DNA of 64,000 bases. It comes from Micrococcaceae bacterium Sec5.1 (GTDB lineage Bacteria; Actinomycetota; Actinomycetes; Actinomycetales; Micrococcaceae). The translations under genes and the position numbers were made by a program. The notes under the pieces were generated by a model. It saw only the letters and a list, made by a program, of their open reading frames with translations. It ran no database searches and was not told where the DNA came from. Below, in pieces: positions 1 to 8,524 of the stretch. Position 1 is the first letter of the stretch, and every line of letters starts with the position of its first letter. Location of the stretch: positions 186,001 through 250,000 of the forward strand of contig CP143430.1 of NCBI GenBank assembly GCA_039636795.1. The letters are read 5' to 3'.

Positions 1-2
1 TT

Positions 3-1916
3 CCCCGAACAGATGGATATGCGGACAGCACGCTGATTGTGGAGCGCCTACGCGAAGTGGGTGCCGGCATCCAGGAACAAGTCACTGTTCGGAACTACTC
101 AGCGCAAGCTGCTGAATGCCTTATCTCCGTGAGGACTGAAGCGGATTTCGCCGACCTCTTCGAGGTTAAGGAGGCCCGGATCCAGCGCCGCTGGGACGAA
201 ACACGGCAAGCTGACGGTGATTCCTTGATCATCCAGGCTATTTGGCAAGACGTCCGGAAGGCCATTCTTGTCCGGGCCCCGGGGGCCAATGTAGGGCACG
301 ACGGCCTTGAGTATCGCATATCCATCGCCCCGCATGGCCTTTGGAGCGCGATCCTGACCGTAGTCCCCGTTATCGAGGGCGCTGGCCCCGCGACGCCATT
401 CGTGCATCATGACGGGAACGGACTGTCCCCGCGGGACCGGCGCCACCAAGAATGGGTGGCCAAAATTCCTGTGGTAAAGATGGGAAACCGATCCATCGAA
501 CGGACTTTGCAGCGAAGTTACGACGACTTGGGCGCCCTTCGCATCGAAGACCCGAACTATCCGGAGCGCGTCGTAGTGGCTGCGGGGGCGCCGTGGTTTA
601 TGACGCTGTTCGGCCGTGACTCGTTGTGGGCTTCGGAAATGTCGTTGCCCGTGGACCCGTCCTTGGCGCTGGGCACCTTGCAGACACTGGCTGACCGCCA
701 GGGCACCGAAGTGGATCCGATAAGCGAGGAGGAACCGGGCAAGATCCTGCACGAAGTCAGGCTCGATGTCTCCAGCGGGCTATCTTTGGGTGGCAAATCC
801 ATCTACTACGGCAGTGTGGACGCCACTCCGCTGTTCGTGATTGTGCTTGCCTCTGTTAGCCGCTGGGGATTCGCAGCGGAAACCATTTCGGCACTGCTGC
901 CCCACGCCGACCGAGCGCTGGAGTGGATCCAGGATTACGGTGACAAGGACGGCGACGGGTTCGTCGAGTATGAACGTCTCAACGATCACGGGCTGATCAA
1001 TCAGGGCTGGAAAGACTCCTGGGACGGGATCAACTTCGCGGACGGCACGATGGCGGAGGGCCCGATCGCACTGTGCGAGGTCCAGGCTTACGTCTATGCC
1101 GCGTATATAGCGCGCGCATGGATGGCGAGTGAAGCAGGCGACGCGACTCTGGCGGCCCGGCTCATTGATCGCGCCGCGCGATTGAAGAAGCAGTTCAACG
1201 AGCAGTTCTGGATGCCTGAGCGCGGTTACTACGCCATCGCCCTGGATGGTAAGAAACGCCAAGTGGATGCCTGTGCGTCCAACATGGGCCACTGCCTATG
1301 GCCCGGCATAGTCGATGACGACAAGGCACCGCTCGTGGCTGAGCGCCTGATGTCCCCGGAAATGTTCAGCGGCTGGGGGGTGCGAACGCTGGCCACCGAT
1401 ATGGGCGCATACAACCCCGCCAGTTACCACAACGGCTCGGTGTGGCCGCATGATAATGCGATCATCGCGGCTGGCTTGGTGCGTTACGGCTTCGTCGCCG
1501 AGGCGCAGCGGATCGCCACGGCACTGCTCGAGGCGGCCGAGTTTTCGGACGGCCGGCTACCGGAGTTGTTCTGCGGCTTTACCCGGGACGAGGTGGTGGC
1601 CAAGCCGGTTCCGTACCCCACCGCCTGCTCACCGCAGGCCTGGGCGGCCACCACCCCAATCCGGCTGGTCACGAGTCTGATGCGGTATGACGCCCATGTT
1701 TCCCGCGGTAGCTTGTGGATGGATCCCGTATTCCCGGAGTCCTTCGGCGACCTGCACATCACCAATGCCCCCTTGGCTGGGGGCCGGATCACCATCGACG
1801 TTGCCGGTTCAACGGCATCTGTCCGTGGTCTGCCCGAAGGGATGACTTTCCATCAAGGGCGCCGTCCGTGGCTGGCCGAACTCATGGAAGAAGCCAAGCC
1901 GCCCCTGGACACTTAG
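3..1916 (+). CDS. Glycogen debranching enzyme (amylo-alpha-1,6-glucosidase family), 5' end outside window
   Basis: Likely hydrolyses alpha-1,6 branches in glycogen or similar glucans in the cytoplasm. The frame is open to the left edge: residues before the internal GTG at 39 (reading DGYADSTLIVERLREVG) continue the N-terminal beta domain of this family, so the real start lies upstream. The N-terminal debranching domain is followed by an (alpha/alpha)6 glucosidase-like domain with APWFMTLFGRDSL (codons near 590-625), the DGDGFVEY block and NQGWKDSWD, then a GSVWPHDNAI motif near the end. These are typical of GDE_N_bis/amylo-glucosidase proteins of about 700 residues. Exact substrate (glycogen, trehalose-derived glucan or sucrose-like) is not decided by sequence. 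Confidence 0.85.
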   Translation, partial: PRTDGYADSTLIVERLREVGAGIQEQVTVRNYSAQAAECLISVRTEADFADLFEVKEARIQRRWDETRQADGDSLIIQAIWQDVRKAILVRAPGANVGHDGLEYRISIAPHGLWSAILTVVPVIEGAGPATPFVHHDGNGLSPRDRRHQEWVAKIPVVKMGNRSIERTLQRSYDDLGALRIEDPNYPERVVVAAGAPWFMTLFGRDSLWASEMSLPVDPSLALGTLQTLADRQGTEVDPISEEEPGKILHEVRLDVSSGLSLGGKSIYYGSVDATPLFVIVLASVSRWGFAAETISALLPHADRALEWIQDYGDKDGDGFVEYERLNDHGLINQGWKDSWDGINFADGTMAEGPIALCEVQAYVYAAYIARAWMASEAGDATLAARLIDRAARLKKQFNEQFWMPERGYYAIALDGKKRQVDACASNMGHCLWPGIVDDDKAPLVAERLMSPEMFSGWGVRTLATDMGAYNPASYHNGSVWPHDNAIIAAGLVRYGFVAEAQRIATALLEAAEFSDGRLPELFCGFTRDEVVAKPVPYPTACSPQAWAATTPIRLVTSLMRYDAHVSRGSLWMDPVFPESFGDLHITNAPLAGGRITIDVAGSTASVRGLPEGMTFHQGRRPWLAELMEEAKPPLDT

Positions 1917-1934
1917 CACCGGGACCCTTGGGAT

Positions 1935-3158
1935 TCACGAGTTGTCTCTCTCCGCCGCACGAATCACGCCGTCGGCCAGCAACTCGGCAACTTCTGCACT
2001 CGACATCCCAAGCTCACCAGTGAGGATGCCCAGCGTGTCCGCCCCGAGAGCCGGCGGGTAGACCGGTTCGACGTCGACCGTGTCCACAAAGCGGATCGGT
2101 GTTGCGACATTCTCGAACGACGTGGCGCCTTTCCTTAGGGTAAGCAGTGAACCATCCTGGGCCTCGCGCGCGTCCTCCAGGGCCTCGAGCACGTTCTTCA
2201 CCGGCGCGACGGGCACCGATGCGTCTGCCAAAAGCTTCACCCATTCCGCCGCTGGCCTCTCGGCGAAGCGCCCTTCAAGGATCTCCCACAGGGCTTCTTT
2301 GTTCTGCAGCCGGCTTGCGGCGTCGATGAAGCGACCATCGCTGACCAGTTCGTTGACCCCGAGCACCTGGCACAGGCCTTCCCACATGCGAGGGGTATTG
2401 GCCGTGACCACGAACTCACGGCCATCGCCTCCGCGGAATGAGCGGTACGTGGCGATGGAGTCGTGGCCCGCACCCTGCGGCTGCGGTGCGGTGTTGTTAA
2501 TGGAGGTATACAGGGCTTGGTAGGACAGCATCGCCAGCTGGCCTCGCAGCATGGAGACATCGATAATGCGACCTCGACCCGTCTCATCCCGCGCTCGAAG
2601 GGCAGCCAGGATGCCGATCACGGAGTACAGTCCGGCCACAACGTCACCGGCGGGGATTCCGAGTCGCGCGGCCGGAGCGTTCGCGTGGCCGGTGAGGCTC
2701 ATAACCCCGCTAAGTGCCTGCACCACCATGTCGTATGCCGGTCGGTCGCGTAGCGGACCCTCTTGGCCGAAGCCGCTGATGGACGCCCAGATGAGCGAGG
2801 GCTGGGCTTCGACAATGGCCGAGGGTTCCAAACCCAGCCGGGCGGTCACTCCGGGGCGGAAGTTCTCGATGACCACGTCAGCGCCCGCGATCAGGCGCCT
2901 CATGATCTCGATACCTCGAGGAGCCTTAAGATCGATCGCGACGCTGCGCTTGTTGCGGTTGTTCGCCAGGTAGTAGGCGCTCACGTCGTCGATCTCGGGA
3001 CCCGCGATGGCGCGGCTTGAATCGCCACTGAGCGATTCAACCTTGATGACGTCTGCGCCGAGGTCCCCAAGCAGTTGCGTTGCCGAAGGGCCTGAGAGGA
3101 AGGTCGTGAGATCGAGGACACGAATCCCTTCCAATGGTGGGCGCTGGATCCCGGTCAT
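1935..3158 (-). CDS. CaiB/BaiF family CoA-transferase (family III)
   Basis: 407 residues, the usual length. Family III CoA-transferases move CoA between an acyl-CoA and a free acid through an aspartyl intermediate. The N-terminus GIRVLDLTTFLSGP, the ADVIKVE and FRPGVTARLGL blocks, and the catalytic Asp context RPAYDMVVQALSG are all visible. The ATG overlaps the thiolase stop by four bases, so it is the last gene of the leftward P450-ferredoxin-DUF35-thiolase operon. By context it probably activates or exchanges CoA on the acid that the operon degrades; the acid itself cannot be named. Confidence 0.9.
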   Translation of the reverse strand: MTGIQRPPLEGIRVLDLTTFLSGPSATQLLGDLGADVIKVESLSGDSSRAIAGPEIDDVSAYYLANNRNKRSVAIDLKAPRGIEIMRRLIAGADVVIENFRPGVTARLGLEPSAIVEAQPSLIWASISGFGQEGPLRDRPAYDMVVQALSGVMSLTGHANAPAARLGIPAGDVVAGLYSVIGILAALRARDETGRGRIIDVSMLRGQLAMLSYQALYTSINNTAPQPQGAGHDSIATYRSFRGGDGREFVVTANTPRMWEGLCQVLGVNELVSDGRFIDAASRLQNKEALWEILEGRFAERPAAEWVKLLADASVPVAPVKNVLEALEDAREAQDGSLLTLRKGATSFENVATPIRFVDTVDVEPVYPPALGADTLGILTGELGMSSAEVAELLADGVIRAAERDNS

Positions 3159-4303
3159 GCCGCCTCGAAGATGTGTATGGTGCAGGCGCCGTGGTCGAGA
3201 CCGGCGGTGCCGCCACCTGTGACGTGGGTCATCGCCCAGCGGGCGTCATCGATCTGCCGTGCACCCGCCTGATCGGTGAGCTGCCAGAATGCCTCGGCGA
3301 TTTGCGCTACACCGCTGGCGCCAACGGGATGGCCCTTTGCCAGCAGGCCACCACTGGGGTTCACCACGACGTCGCCGCCGAAGGTGGTCTTGCCATCGCG
3401 AAGAAGGTCGACCGCGTGTCCAGGCTCGGCGAGGCCGAGGGCCTCATAGTAGATAAGTTCAGCAATCGAGAAGGCATCGTGCAGTTCGATCATGTCGAGG
3501 TCCTTGGGCCCGATGCCGGCCAACGCATACGCATCGCGGGCGGAGTCGTACGTAATTTCGGGCTTGGTCATGTCTCGGAAGCCTTCGGCCACGTGGCCGG
3601 AATGCAGCACTGAGGCGGCCACGCGGATGGCGGGTTTGGACTCGAACCGCTTGCGTGCGCGTTCGGAGGCAAGAATGACGACGGCGGCACCGTCACCTGT
3701 GGGGCAGCACATGGGCAGTGTTAGCGGGTCCGCAATGGGGCGCGCGTTGAGTACCTCTTCGACCGTGATCTCCTTGCGGAACTGCGCGAAGGGGTTCAGT
3801 GCGCCGTGTTTGCGGGCTTTTACGCTCACCAGCGCGAGGTCCTCAGGTGTCGCCTCAGTGTCGTGCAGGTAGCGGGTGGCGCGCATGGCGTAGACCGCAG
3901 GCATGATGATGCCCTGTTTAACTTCGCGATCCTCTGGAGAAAGAGGAAGCGTACCGCCGCCGAACTGTGTCAGTTTCTCGACGCCGATGACGACGGCGAC
4001 ATCGATGAGGCCCTGCGAGATGGCTTGCCAGGCTTCATGCACGGCAGTGGCGCCGCTGGAGCAGGCATTGTCGACGTTGACTGTCGGGACAGTGCCGAGC
4101 CCGATCTCTTTGCAGATGCGCTGCCCGGTCATCATGCCACCGTAGGAGTGGCCGACATAAACGGCGTCGACGTCCGACTTTTCAATTCCGGCGTTCCGGA
4201 TCGCATCGATGAGTGGGGAGACCGCGAGGCCGACGTACGACGACGTGCGGTACTTCCCGAACGGGATCATCGCCGCCGAAATCACAAATACGTTGTCACC
4301 CAT
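3155..4303 (-). CDS. Thiolase family protein (SCP2/lipid-transfer type)
   Basis: 382 residues starting at the ATG at 4303 (MGDNVFVISAAMIPFG); a longer upstream frame exists but its first 50 residues are antisense to the DUF35 gene and lack thiolase similarity. Nucleophile Cys about residue 81 in VDNACSSGA, GHPVGASG near the C-terminus and the final Gly-rich THVTGGGTAG are present. SCP2-type thiolases cleave or condense acyl-CoAs and often need a DUF35/OB-fold partner, which is encoded one base upstream. Probable role is the retro-Claisen or retro-aldol step of side-chain degradation in this operon. Confidence 0.88.
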   Translation of the reverse strand: MGDNVFVISAAMIPFGKYRTSSYVGLAVSPLIDAIRNAGIEKSDVDAVYVGHSYGGMMTGQRICKEIGLGTVPTVNVDNACSSGATAVHEAWQAISQGLIDVAVVIGVEKLTQFGGGTLPLSPEDREVKQGIIMPAVYAMRATRYLHDTEATPEDLALVSVKARKHGALNPFAQFRKEITVEEVLNARPIADPLTLPMCCPTGDGAAVVILASERARKRFESKPAIRVAASVLHSGHVAEGFRDMTKPEITYDSARDAYALAGIGPKDLDMIELHDAFSIAELIYYEALGLAEPGHAVDLLRDGKTTFGGDVVVNPSGGLLAKGHPVGASGVAQIAEAFWQLTDQAGARQIDDARWAMTHVTGGGTAGLDHGACTIHIFEAA

Positions 4304-4304
4304 G

Positions 4305-4706
4305 TTAAACCTCTCGCTTATCGCTGGCCGCAGGCGCGAAGAACCAGTCGTCTTTGACATCAAGCTCAACTCGCATGTCGGGGCGCAGCGGAATGTCGCC
4401 CTCATGGATGTCGGCCAGGGTGCGTACGCCATTGTCCAGGTCGACGTAGCCAAGGGGACGAATGCCTTCGGCGCCGACGTGTATGCGGGTGAAGGAATAG
4501 AGCACGCCGGTGCTCGGCAGGGCCACGCGGCTAACGTCGCGGCTGATGCAGGAACTGCAGACCACGCGGCTGCCGATCATCGTGCAGCCACATGCGTTGC
4601 ACTGGCTGCCGACCAGGCGCTGCCCTTCGGGAAAATTACCGATCAGGCTATCGGTCTCCATGTCCGCAATGGGCTGTGAGGCTGGAGCCTCGATAGTCGC
4701 TGTCAT
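4305..4706 (-). CDS. DUF35 zinc-ribbon/OB-fold protein, thiolase partner
   Basis: 133 residues from ATG 4706 (MTATIEAPASQ); this start overlaps the ferredoxin stop by four bases, whereas the longer frame to 4760 does not fit. It has a rubredoxin-like zinc ribbon CNACG...CSSC around residues 35-55 followed by an OB-fold (LYSFTRIHVGAEGIRPLGY). Such proteins form complexes with SCP2-type thiolases and supply an acyl-CoA binding surface; the thiolase gene follows after one base, so a complex is a strong inference. Confidence 0.85.
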   Translation of the reverse strand: MTATIEAPASQPIADMETDSLIGNFPEGQRLVGSQCNACGCTMIGSRVVCSSCISRDVSRVALPSTGVLYSFTRIHVGAEGIRPLGYVDLDNGVRTLADIHEGDIPLRPDMRVELDVKDDWFFAPAASDKREV

Positions 4707-4921
4707 TGCGCGCCTTCCTTGTTGGCTTCGGCCGCCAAGGCGATGGCCCGCGTGGGGCAAACATTGATGGCCATCTGGATCTTGTCTTCGGGGTCACCGA
4801 GTTCATCGGTGACGATTGCGATGCTGAGATCGTCGAGGTCGAAGGTATTCGGGGCGTAGAACGTACACTGCCCCGAACCCATGCAACGGTCGCGGTCCAC
4901 GGTGAGGTTTTCAGACATCAT
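4703..4921 (-). CDS. Small P450-type ferredoxin ([3Fe-4S]/[4Fe-4S])
   Basis: 72 residues (or 71 from the second ATG). The cluster ligands are Cys14 in DRCMGSGQC, Cys20, and a third Cys in NVCPTRAI; the fourth Cys of a classical CxxCxxC set is replaced by Gly-Ser, as in the 3Fe ferredoxins that serve bacterial P450s. It probably passes electrons to the P450 encoded immediately upstream, with which it overlaps by four bases. No ferredoxin reductase is encoded nearby, so a reductase from elsewhere in the genome would be needed. Confidence 0.93.
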   Translation of the reverse strand: MMSENLTVDRDRCMGSGQCTFYAPNTFDLDDLSIAIVTDELGDPEDKIQMAINVCPTRAIALAAEANKEGAQ

Positions 4922-6207
4922 GCTCCCTTCGACGTGTACTCAAGGTAGAGCTGGTTGTGGCCGCGGAACTTGTAGCTGCGGATCAGATCCCACTCGCGGG
5001 CGCTTTTTGAACCGTGGTGCTCCTCGCTGATCCATATGCGCTCGGTGCGTTCGAGGAAGCGCTGGATCGAGAAGACCGCTTCGGCACGTGCCAGCGGGGC
5101 GCCCGGGCATGTGTGGATGCCACGACCGAAGGCGAGGTGCTGCCTGGCGTTCGCTCGTTGGATGTCGAACTCGGCCGGATTATCGAAGAGGCGGGGATCG
5201 CGGCCCGAAGCGCCGTGCAGCAACATGACGACGGTGCCGGGGGCAAGGTCGAGGCCGCCGATGCTGGTGGCCACTTTGGTGAGCCGGAAAGAGCCCTTGA
5301 TGGGCGCTTCGATCCGAAGTGTTTCCTCGATGAACTTCGGAATGAGCGAGGGTTCACGGCGCAGCAGGTCCTGCAGGTCCCCGTCTTCGGCAATACGCTG
5401 CAGGGCGATGCCCATCAGCTGCACGGTGGTCTCCTGGCCGGCGGCAAACATGTTGGACGCGATCCGGGCGACCTCAAGGGGCTCGGGCAGGGAACCGTCG
5501 GGGAAGGTGGCCAGCGCCATGCCGGTGATCACGTCGTCCTTCGGATCATTGCGGCGCTCCTCGATCTTCGCGACGAAGTAGTCGTAGAGCCGCTCAATGC
5601 TGCTGTGATGGTTGGCTTGGAGCTCAAGGTTGCCAAGCACGGGACCCGGAGCAGAGGCGAGCAGCTCAAGGAGCATCGGGTGGTCCTCCTCGGGCACACC
5701 GAGCAGGTCCGCGACGGCCAGGATGGTGTAGCCCTTGGCGTAGTCCCAGATGAAGTCGCAGTGGCCTCGCTGGATGATCCGGTCCAGGAAGTGGTCTGCG
5801 GTGCGCTTGAGGAAGTCCTCGTTTTCCTTGAGTCGCTTCGGCGTTATGAGGCCCATCAGGAGCGTGCGATGGTCTGTGTGAACCGGCGGATCGAAAGTGA
5901 CGATCTGGTCATTGTTCGGGAAGTACTCCCGGTGCTTCTCCAGAAGATCACTCAGGTCATCACCAACGAGTTCGACGGGGATGTCGAGAACCGGGCCGCC
6001 CGTGCGGTTGATCGAAGAGTAAACCTCGGGCTGGTGGTACACCTGCAGTGCTTCTTCATATCCCGTGACGATCACTACGCCGTACTTTGTCTCCCGCCAC
6101 ACCGGATGGTTGGCAAGCATGTGGTCGAAGTACGGCTCTGCCGTCTTCGCTGTTTCCGGATCGGTGAAGAAGTCAATCCTGGTGGGATCGATATCGACGG
6201 TGGTCAT
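4918..6207 (-). CDS. Cytochrome P450
   Basis: 429-residue soluble bacterial P450. Visible are the I-helix oxygen-activation motif AGQETT (about residue 258), the K-helix EETLR, and the heme-ligand loop FGRGIHTCPGAPLAR with Cys about residue 367. It is the first gene of a leftward operon with its own ferredoxin and three CoA-related genes, which suggests hydroxylation as the entry step in degradation of a hydrophobic or terpenoid/aromatic acid. The upstream AAAGGGAAAGGGACT is a good ribosome binding site for ATG 6207. Substrate unknown. Confidence 0.95.
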   Translation of the reverse strand: MTTVDIDPTRIDFFTDPETAKTAEPYFDHMLANHPVWRETKYGVVIVTGYEEALQVYHQPEVYSSINRTGGPVLDIPVELVGDDLSDLLEKHREYFPNNDQIVTFDPPVHTDHRTLLMGLITPKRLKENEDFLKRTADHFLDRIIQRGHCDFIWDYAKGYTILAVADLLGVPEEDHPMLLELLASAPGPVLGNLELQANHHSSIERLYDYFVAKIEERRNDPKDDVITGMALATFPDGSLPEPLEVARIASNMFAAGQETTVQLMGIALQRIAEDGDLQDLLRREPSLIPKFIEETLRIEAPIKGSFRLTKVATSIGGLDLAPGTVVMLLHGASGRDPRLFDNPAEFDIQRANARQHLAFGRGIHTCPGAPLARAEAVFSIQRFLERTERIWISEEHHGSKSAREWDLIRSYKFRGHNQLYLEYTSKGA

Positions 6208-6253
6208 ATGAGTCCCTTTCCCTTTCGGCTCATGCGATTGTTTTATTCAACAG

Positions 6254-6268
6254 AACAGATGTCCTGTT
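6254..6268. promoter_or_regulatory. Inverted repeat AACAG-N5-CTGTT, candidate operator
   Basis: Perfect 5-base arms with a 5-base spacer, preceded by a further direct AACAG at 6249-6253. It lies about 50 bases upstream of the P450 start, a suitable place for a repressor or activator of that operon. The binding protein is unknown. Confidence 0.35.
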
Positions 6269-6413
6269 AGGCGCTTTTCAAAGCATGGATCTCGTGTGGT
6301 GCAATGTCAAGCCCACTTCTCGCGGAAGCGGCAAAACCCAAAGGAAGGCGCGGTCCTTGACACCGAATGGTGAGTCATGCCACATTTAGTCGAGATTCGT
6401 TGAAAGGTTCATC

Positions 6414-6431
6414 TGTTCCGTTGAAGGAACA
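6414..6431. promoter_or_regulatory. Inverted repeat TGTTCC-N6-GGAACA, candidate operator
   Basis: Perfect 6-base arms around GTTGAA. A related sequence GTTGAAAGGTTC at 6399-6410 repeats part of it directly. It is about 110 bases upstream of the ABC permease start. The compact form resembles TetR/IclR-class operators, but no adjacent regulator supports a family call. Confidence 0.4.
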
Positions 6432-6541
6432 AGACGTTGAAGCCAGTCTTTACGAATAAATCCACGACGAAGGAGTCGGCGAGTGCAGCCAGGTCTCTTG
6501 ATGCATCATCAATCCACTAATTTGAGGCGGAAGCAGGAGTC

Positions 6542-7549
6542 ATGCCGTTAAATATCTTGCAGCGTTTGGGATACGGCCTCCTTGTGATTGTCCTGGTCAC
6601 GGTGGGCACCACTCTGCTGCTCAGCTTTGCTCCAGGCTCCGTCGCTGAGGTCATCCTTGGCGAAGGCGCCACCCCGGAGAACATCGTCAGGCTGAAGGCG
6701 CAGCTCGGGCTTGACCTGCCGATGTGGCAGCAGTACCTCAATTGGTTGGTGCATGCTTTCCAAGGTGACCTGGGCGCATCCCCCATCACACACGTCCCGG
6801 TGATGACGGCAATCGTTCAACGGCTGCCGGTCACCTTGGAAATCGCCTTTCTGGGCCTGGCAATCGCGCTGATCATCGCTATCATTTTGGGCGTTATCTC
6901 GGCGGCCATGCCGGGCAGCGCGGTGGACCGGGGCATCAATGTCCTGACGTCGGTGTTTATCTCTGTTCCGCCCTTCGTCTCAGGACCGCTGCTCATCTTC
7001 ATCTTCGCGGTGGGCATGCATGCCTTCCCATCGGTTGGGTGGTCACCCTTGGAAGCCGGGCTCGGGGCGAACCTTAGAAACGCATTCCTTCCCGCACTCT
7101 CGGTGGCTTTCATGGAGATTGCCTCGTTCCAGCGGGTGCTGCGTACTGACCTCGTCAGCACGCTCCGGGAGGACTACGTGGCGGCGGCACGCGCAAAGGG
7201 TATGGGCAAGGCCTATGTGATGTTCCGTCACGCGTTTCGCCCGTCCTCGTTCTCGCTGCTAACCGTTGCCGGCATCAATCTCGCCCGGCTCATCGGTGGA
7301 ACGATCGTTGTCGAGACGCTGTTCGGCCTCCCCGGGCTTGGGCAGCTTGTCTCCAACGCGATCATGCAGCGCGATGTGATCACTGTTCAGGGCGTGGTGA
7401 CGTTCGTCGCCGTCGTGTTCGTCATCGTGAACATGCTCGTCGACATCAGCTACGGCCTCATCGACCCGCGGGTCCGGAAGGCTGAGCGGGCCACGAAGAA
7501 GAAGACCACGGCTGCATCGAGGATCCCAAGGAAGGCCCTGCAGGCATGA
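6542..7549 (+). CDS. ABC transporter permease, DppB/OppB type
   Basis: 335 residues, about six transmembrane segments, BPD_transp_1 fold. The N-terminal segment LGYGLLVIVLVTVGTTLLLSF, the QLGLDLPMWQQYLNWL loop and the EAA loop DYVAAARAKGMGKAYV are typical of the first permease of peptide/nickel importers. GCAGGAGTC precedes the ATG. First gene of a five-gene importer operon; it overlaps the second permease by four bases. Confidence 0.93.
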   Translation: MPLNILQRLGYGLLVIVLVTVGTTLLLSFAPGSVAEVILGEGATPENIVRLKAQLGLDLPMWQQYLNWLVHAFQGDLGASPITHVPVMTAIVQRLPVTLEIAFLGLAIALIIAIILGVISAAMPGSAVDRGINVLTSVFISVPPFVSGPLLIFIFAVGMHAFPSVGWSPLEAGLGANLRNAFLPALSVAFMEIASFQRVLRTDLVSTLREDYVAAARAKGMGKAYVMFRHAFRPSSFSLLTVAGINLARLIGGTIVVETLFGLPGLGQLVSNAIMQRDVITVQGVVTFVAVVFVIVNMLVDISYGLIDPRVRKAERATKKKTTAASRIPRKALQA

Positions 7550-8460
7550 GTATTACGACCACGACCAAGTCCACGGTGAAGGCACCAAACACCACACGCC
7601 CGAGCTCCGGCGGCAGGGGAGTCCCTTACCTCCCACCGGTAAAGACGCAGAGGTCGGTGACCGTTTGGTTGGCCTACTTCTGGCTCGCGCTCATCATCCT
7701 GCTGGCAACCTTCGCCTGGGCCCTCCCTCTCGCGCCCTACGATGCCCCCGTAGGGAGCCCGCGTACGCCGCCGAAGTTAGGCGATCTCAATCTTCTCTTC
7801 GGCACGGACAAGGCGGGCCGTTCTATCCTTGCCCGCACCATCTGGGGCGCCCAGATCTCGCTTGTGGTCGGCACCGTCGCAGGTCTTTCGGGGGCATTCC
7901 TCGGGACAGTCCTGGGCTTGATCGCCGGATATTACCGCAAGAAGGTGGACTGGGTCATTACCTTGGTCGCCGACGTTCTGCTTGCGTTCCCTGTGCTGAT
8001 CCTTCTCCTCGCCATCACAGCGATCTTCTCGCCGAGCATCCCGACCCTTGTCATAGGGCTGACAGTGGCAAGCATTCCAACCTTCATGCGCCTCGCCAGG
8101 GCGAGCACGATGTCCTGGGCGAGCCGCGAGTTCGTTCGTGCCGCCAAGAACATGGGGGCGGGAGACTTCCGCATCATCATTCGGGAAATTCTTCCAAACC
8201 TGTTGCCGACGCTTTCTTCCTTCCTGCCCATCGTGGTCGCCGGACTCATCGTGGCGGAGGGATCACTCAGTTTCCTTGGCCTCGGTGTGCCCCCACCCAC
8301 GCCCAGCTGGGGAGGAATGATCAACGGAGCCAGCGAAGTGCTGCAACGAGCCCCGCACATTGTCTTCGTCCCCGCGATCGCGCTTTTCCTGACGGTGTTT
8401 TCACTGAACCAAGTGGGCGACCACCTGCGGGGCAAGTTCGATCGCAGCATGCAGGGCTAA
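7546..8460 (+). CDS. ABC transporter permease, DppC/OppC type
   Basis: 304 residues with an N-terminal cytoplasmic extension and about six membrane segments. The FGTDKAGRSILARTIWG block and EAA loop EFVRAAKNMGAGDFRI are characteristic of the second permease of peptide importers, as is the SFLGLGVPPPTPSWG ending. Its ATG overlaps the stop of the DppB-like gene, indicating translational coupling. Confidence 0.93.
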   Translation: MSITTTTKSTVKAPNTTRPSSGGRGVPYLPPVKTQRSVTVWLAYFWLALIILLATFAWALPLAPYDAPVGSPRTPPKLGDLNLLFGTDKAGRSILARTIWGAQISLVVGTVAGLSGAFLGTVLGLIAGYYRKKVDWVITLVADVLLAFPVLILLLAITAIFSPSIPTLVIGLTVASIPTFMRLARASTMSWASREFVRAAKNMGAGDFRIIIREILPNLLPTLSSFLPIVVAGLIVAEGSLSFLGLGVPPPTPSWGGMINGASEVLQRAPHIVFVPAIALFLTVFSLNQVGDHLRGKFDRSMQG

Positions 8461-8524
8461 GCCACCGACCAGACGATCCGCTCCACCCGAATTCCGAATC
8501 CCCAGAAAAATCAGAAAGGCCATC

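Larger units (their letters stand above)
6208..6541. promoter_or_regulatory. Divergent control region between P450 operon and peptide ABC operon
   Basis: 334 bases without a convincing gene. It must hold the promoters of both the leftward P450 operon and the rightward ABC importer. Two inverted repeats are visible (6254-6268 and 6414-6431), one near each start. No regulator gene is encoded in the island, so a factor from elsewhere would act here. Clear -35/-10 boxes were not assigned. Confidence 0.6.

Noticed and set aside
5014..6270. 418-codon plus-strand frame opposite the P450 gene
   Set aside because: Antisense shadow of the P450; no ribosome binding site or domain.
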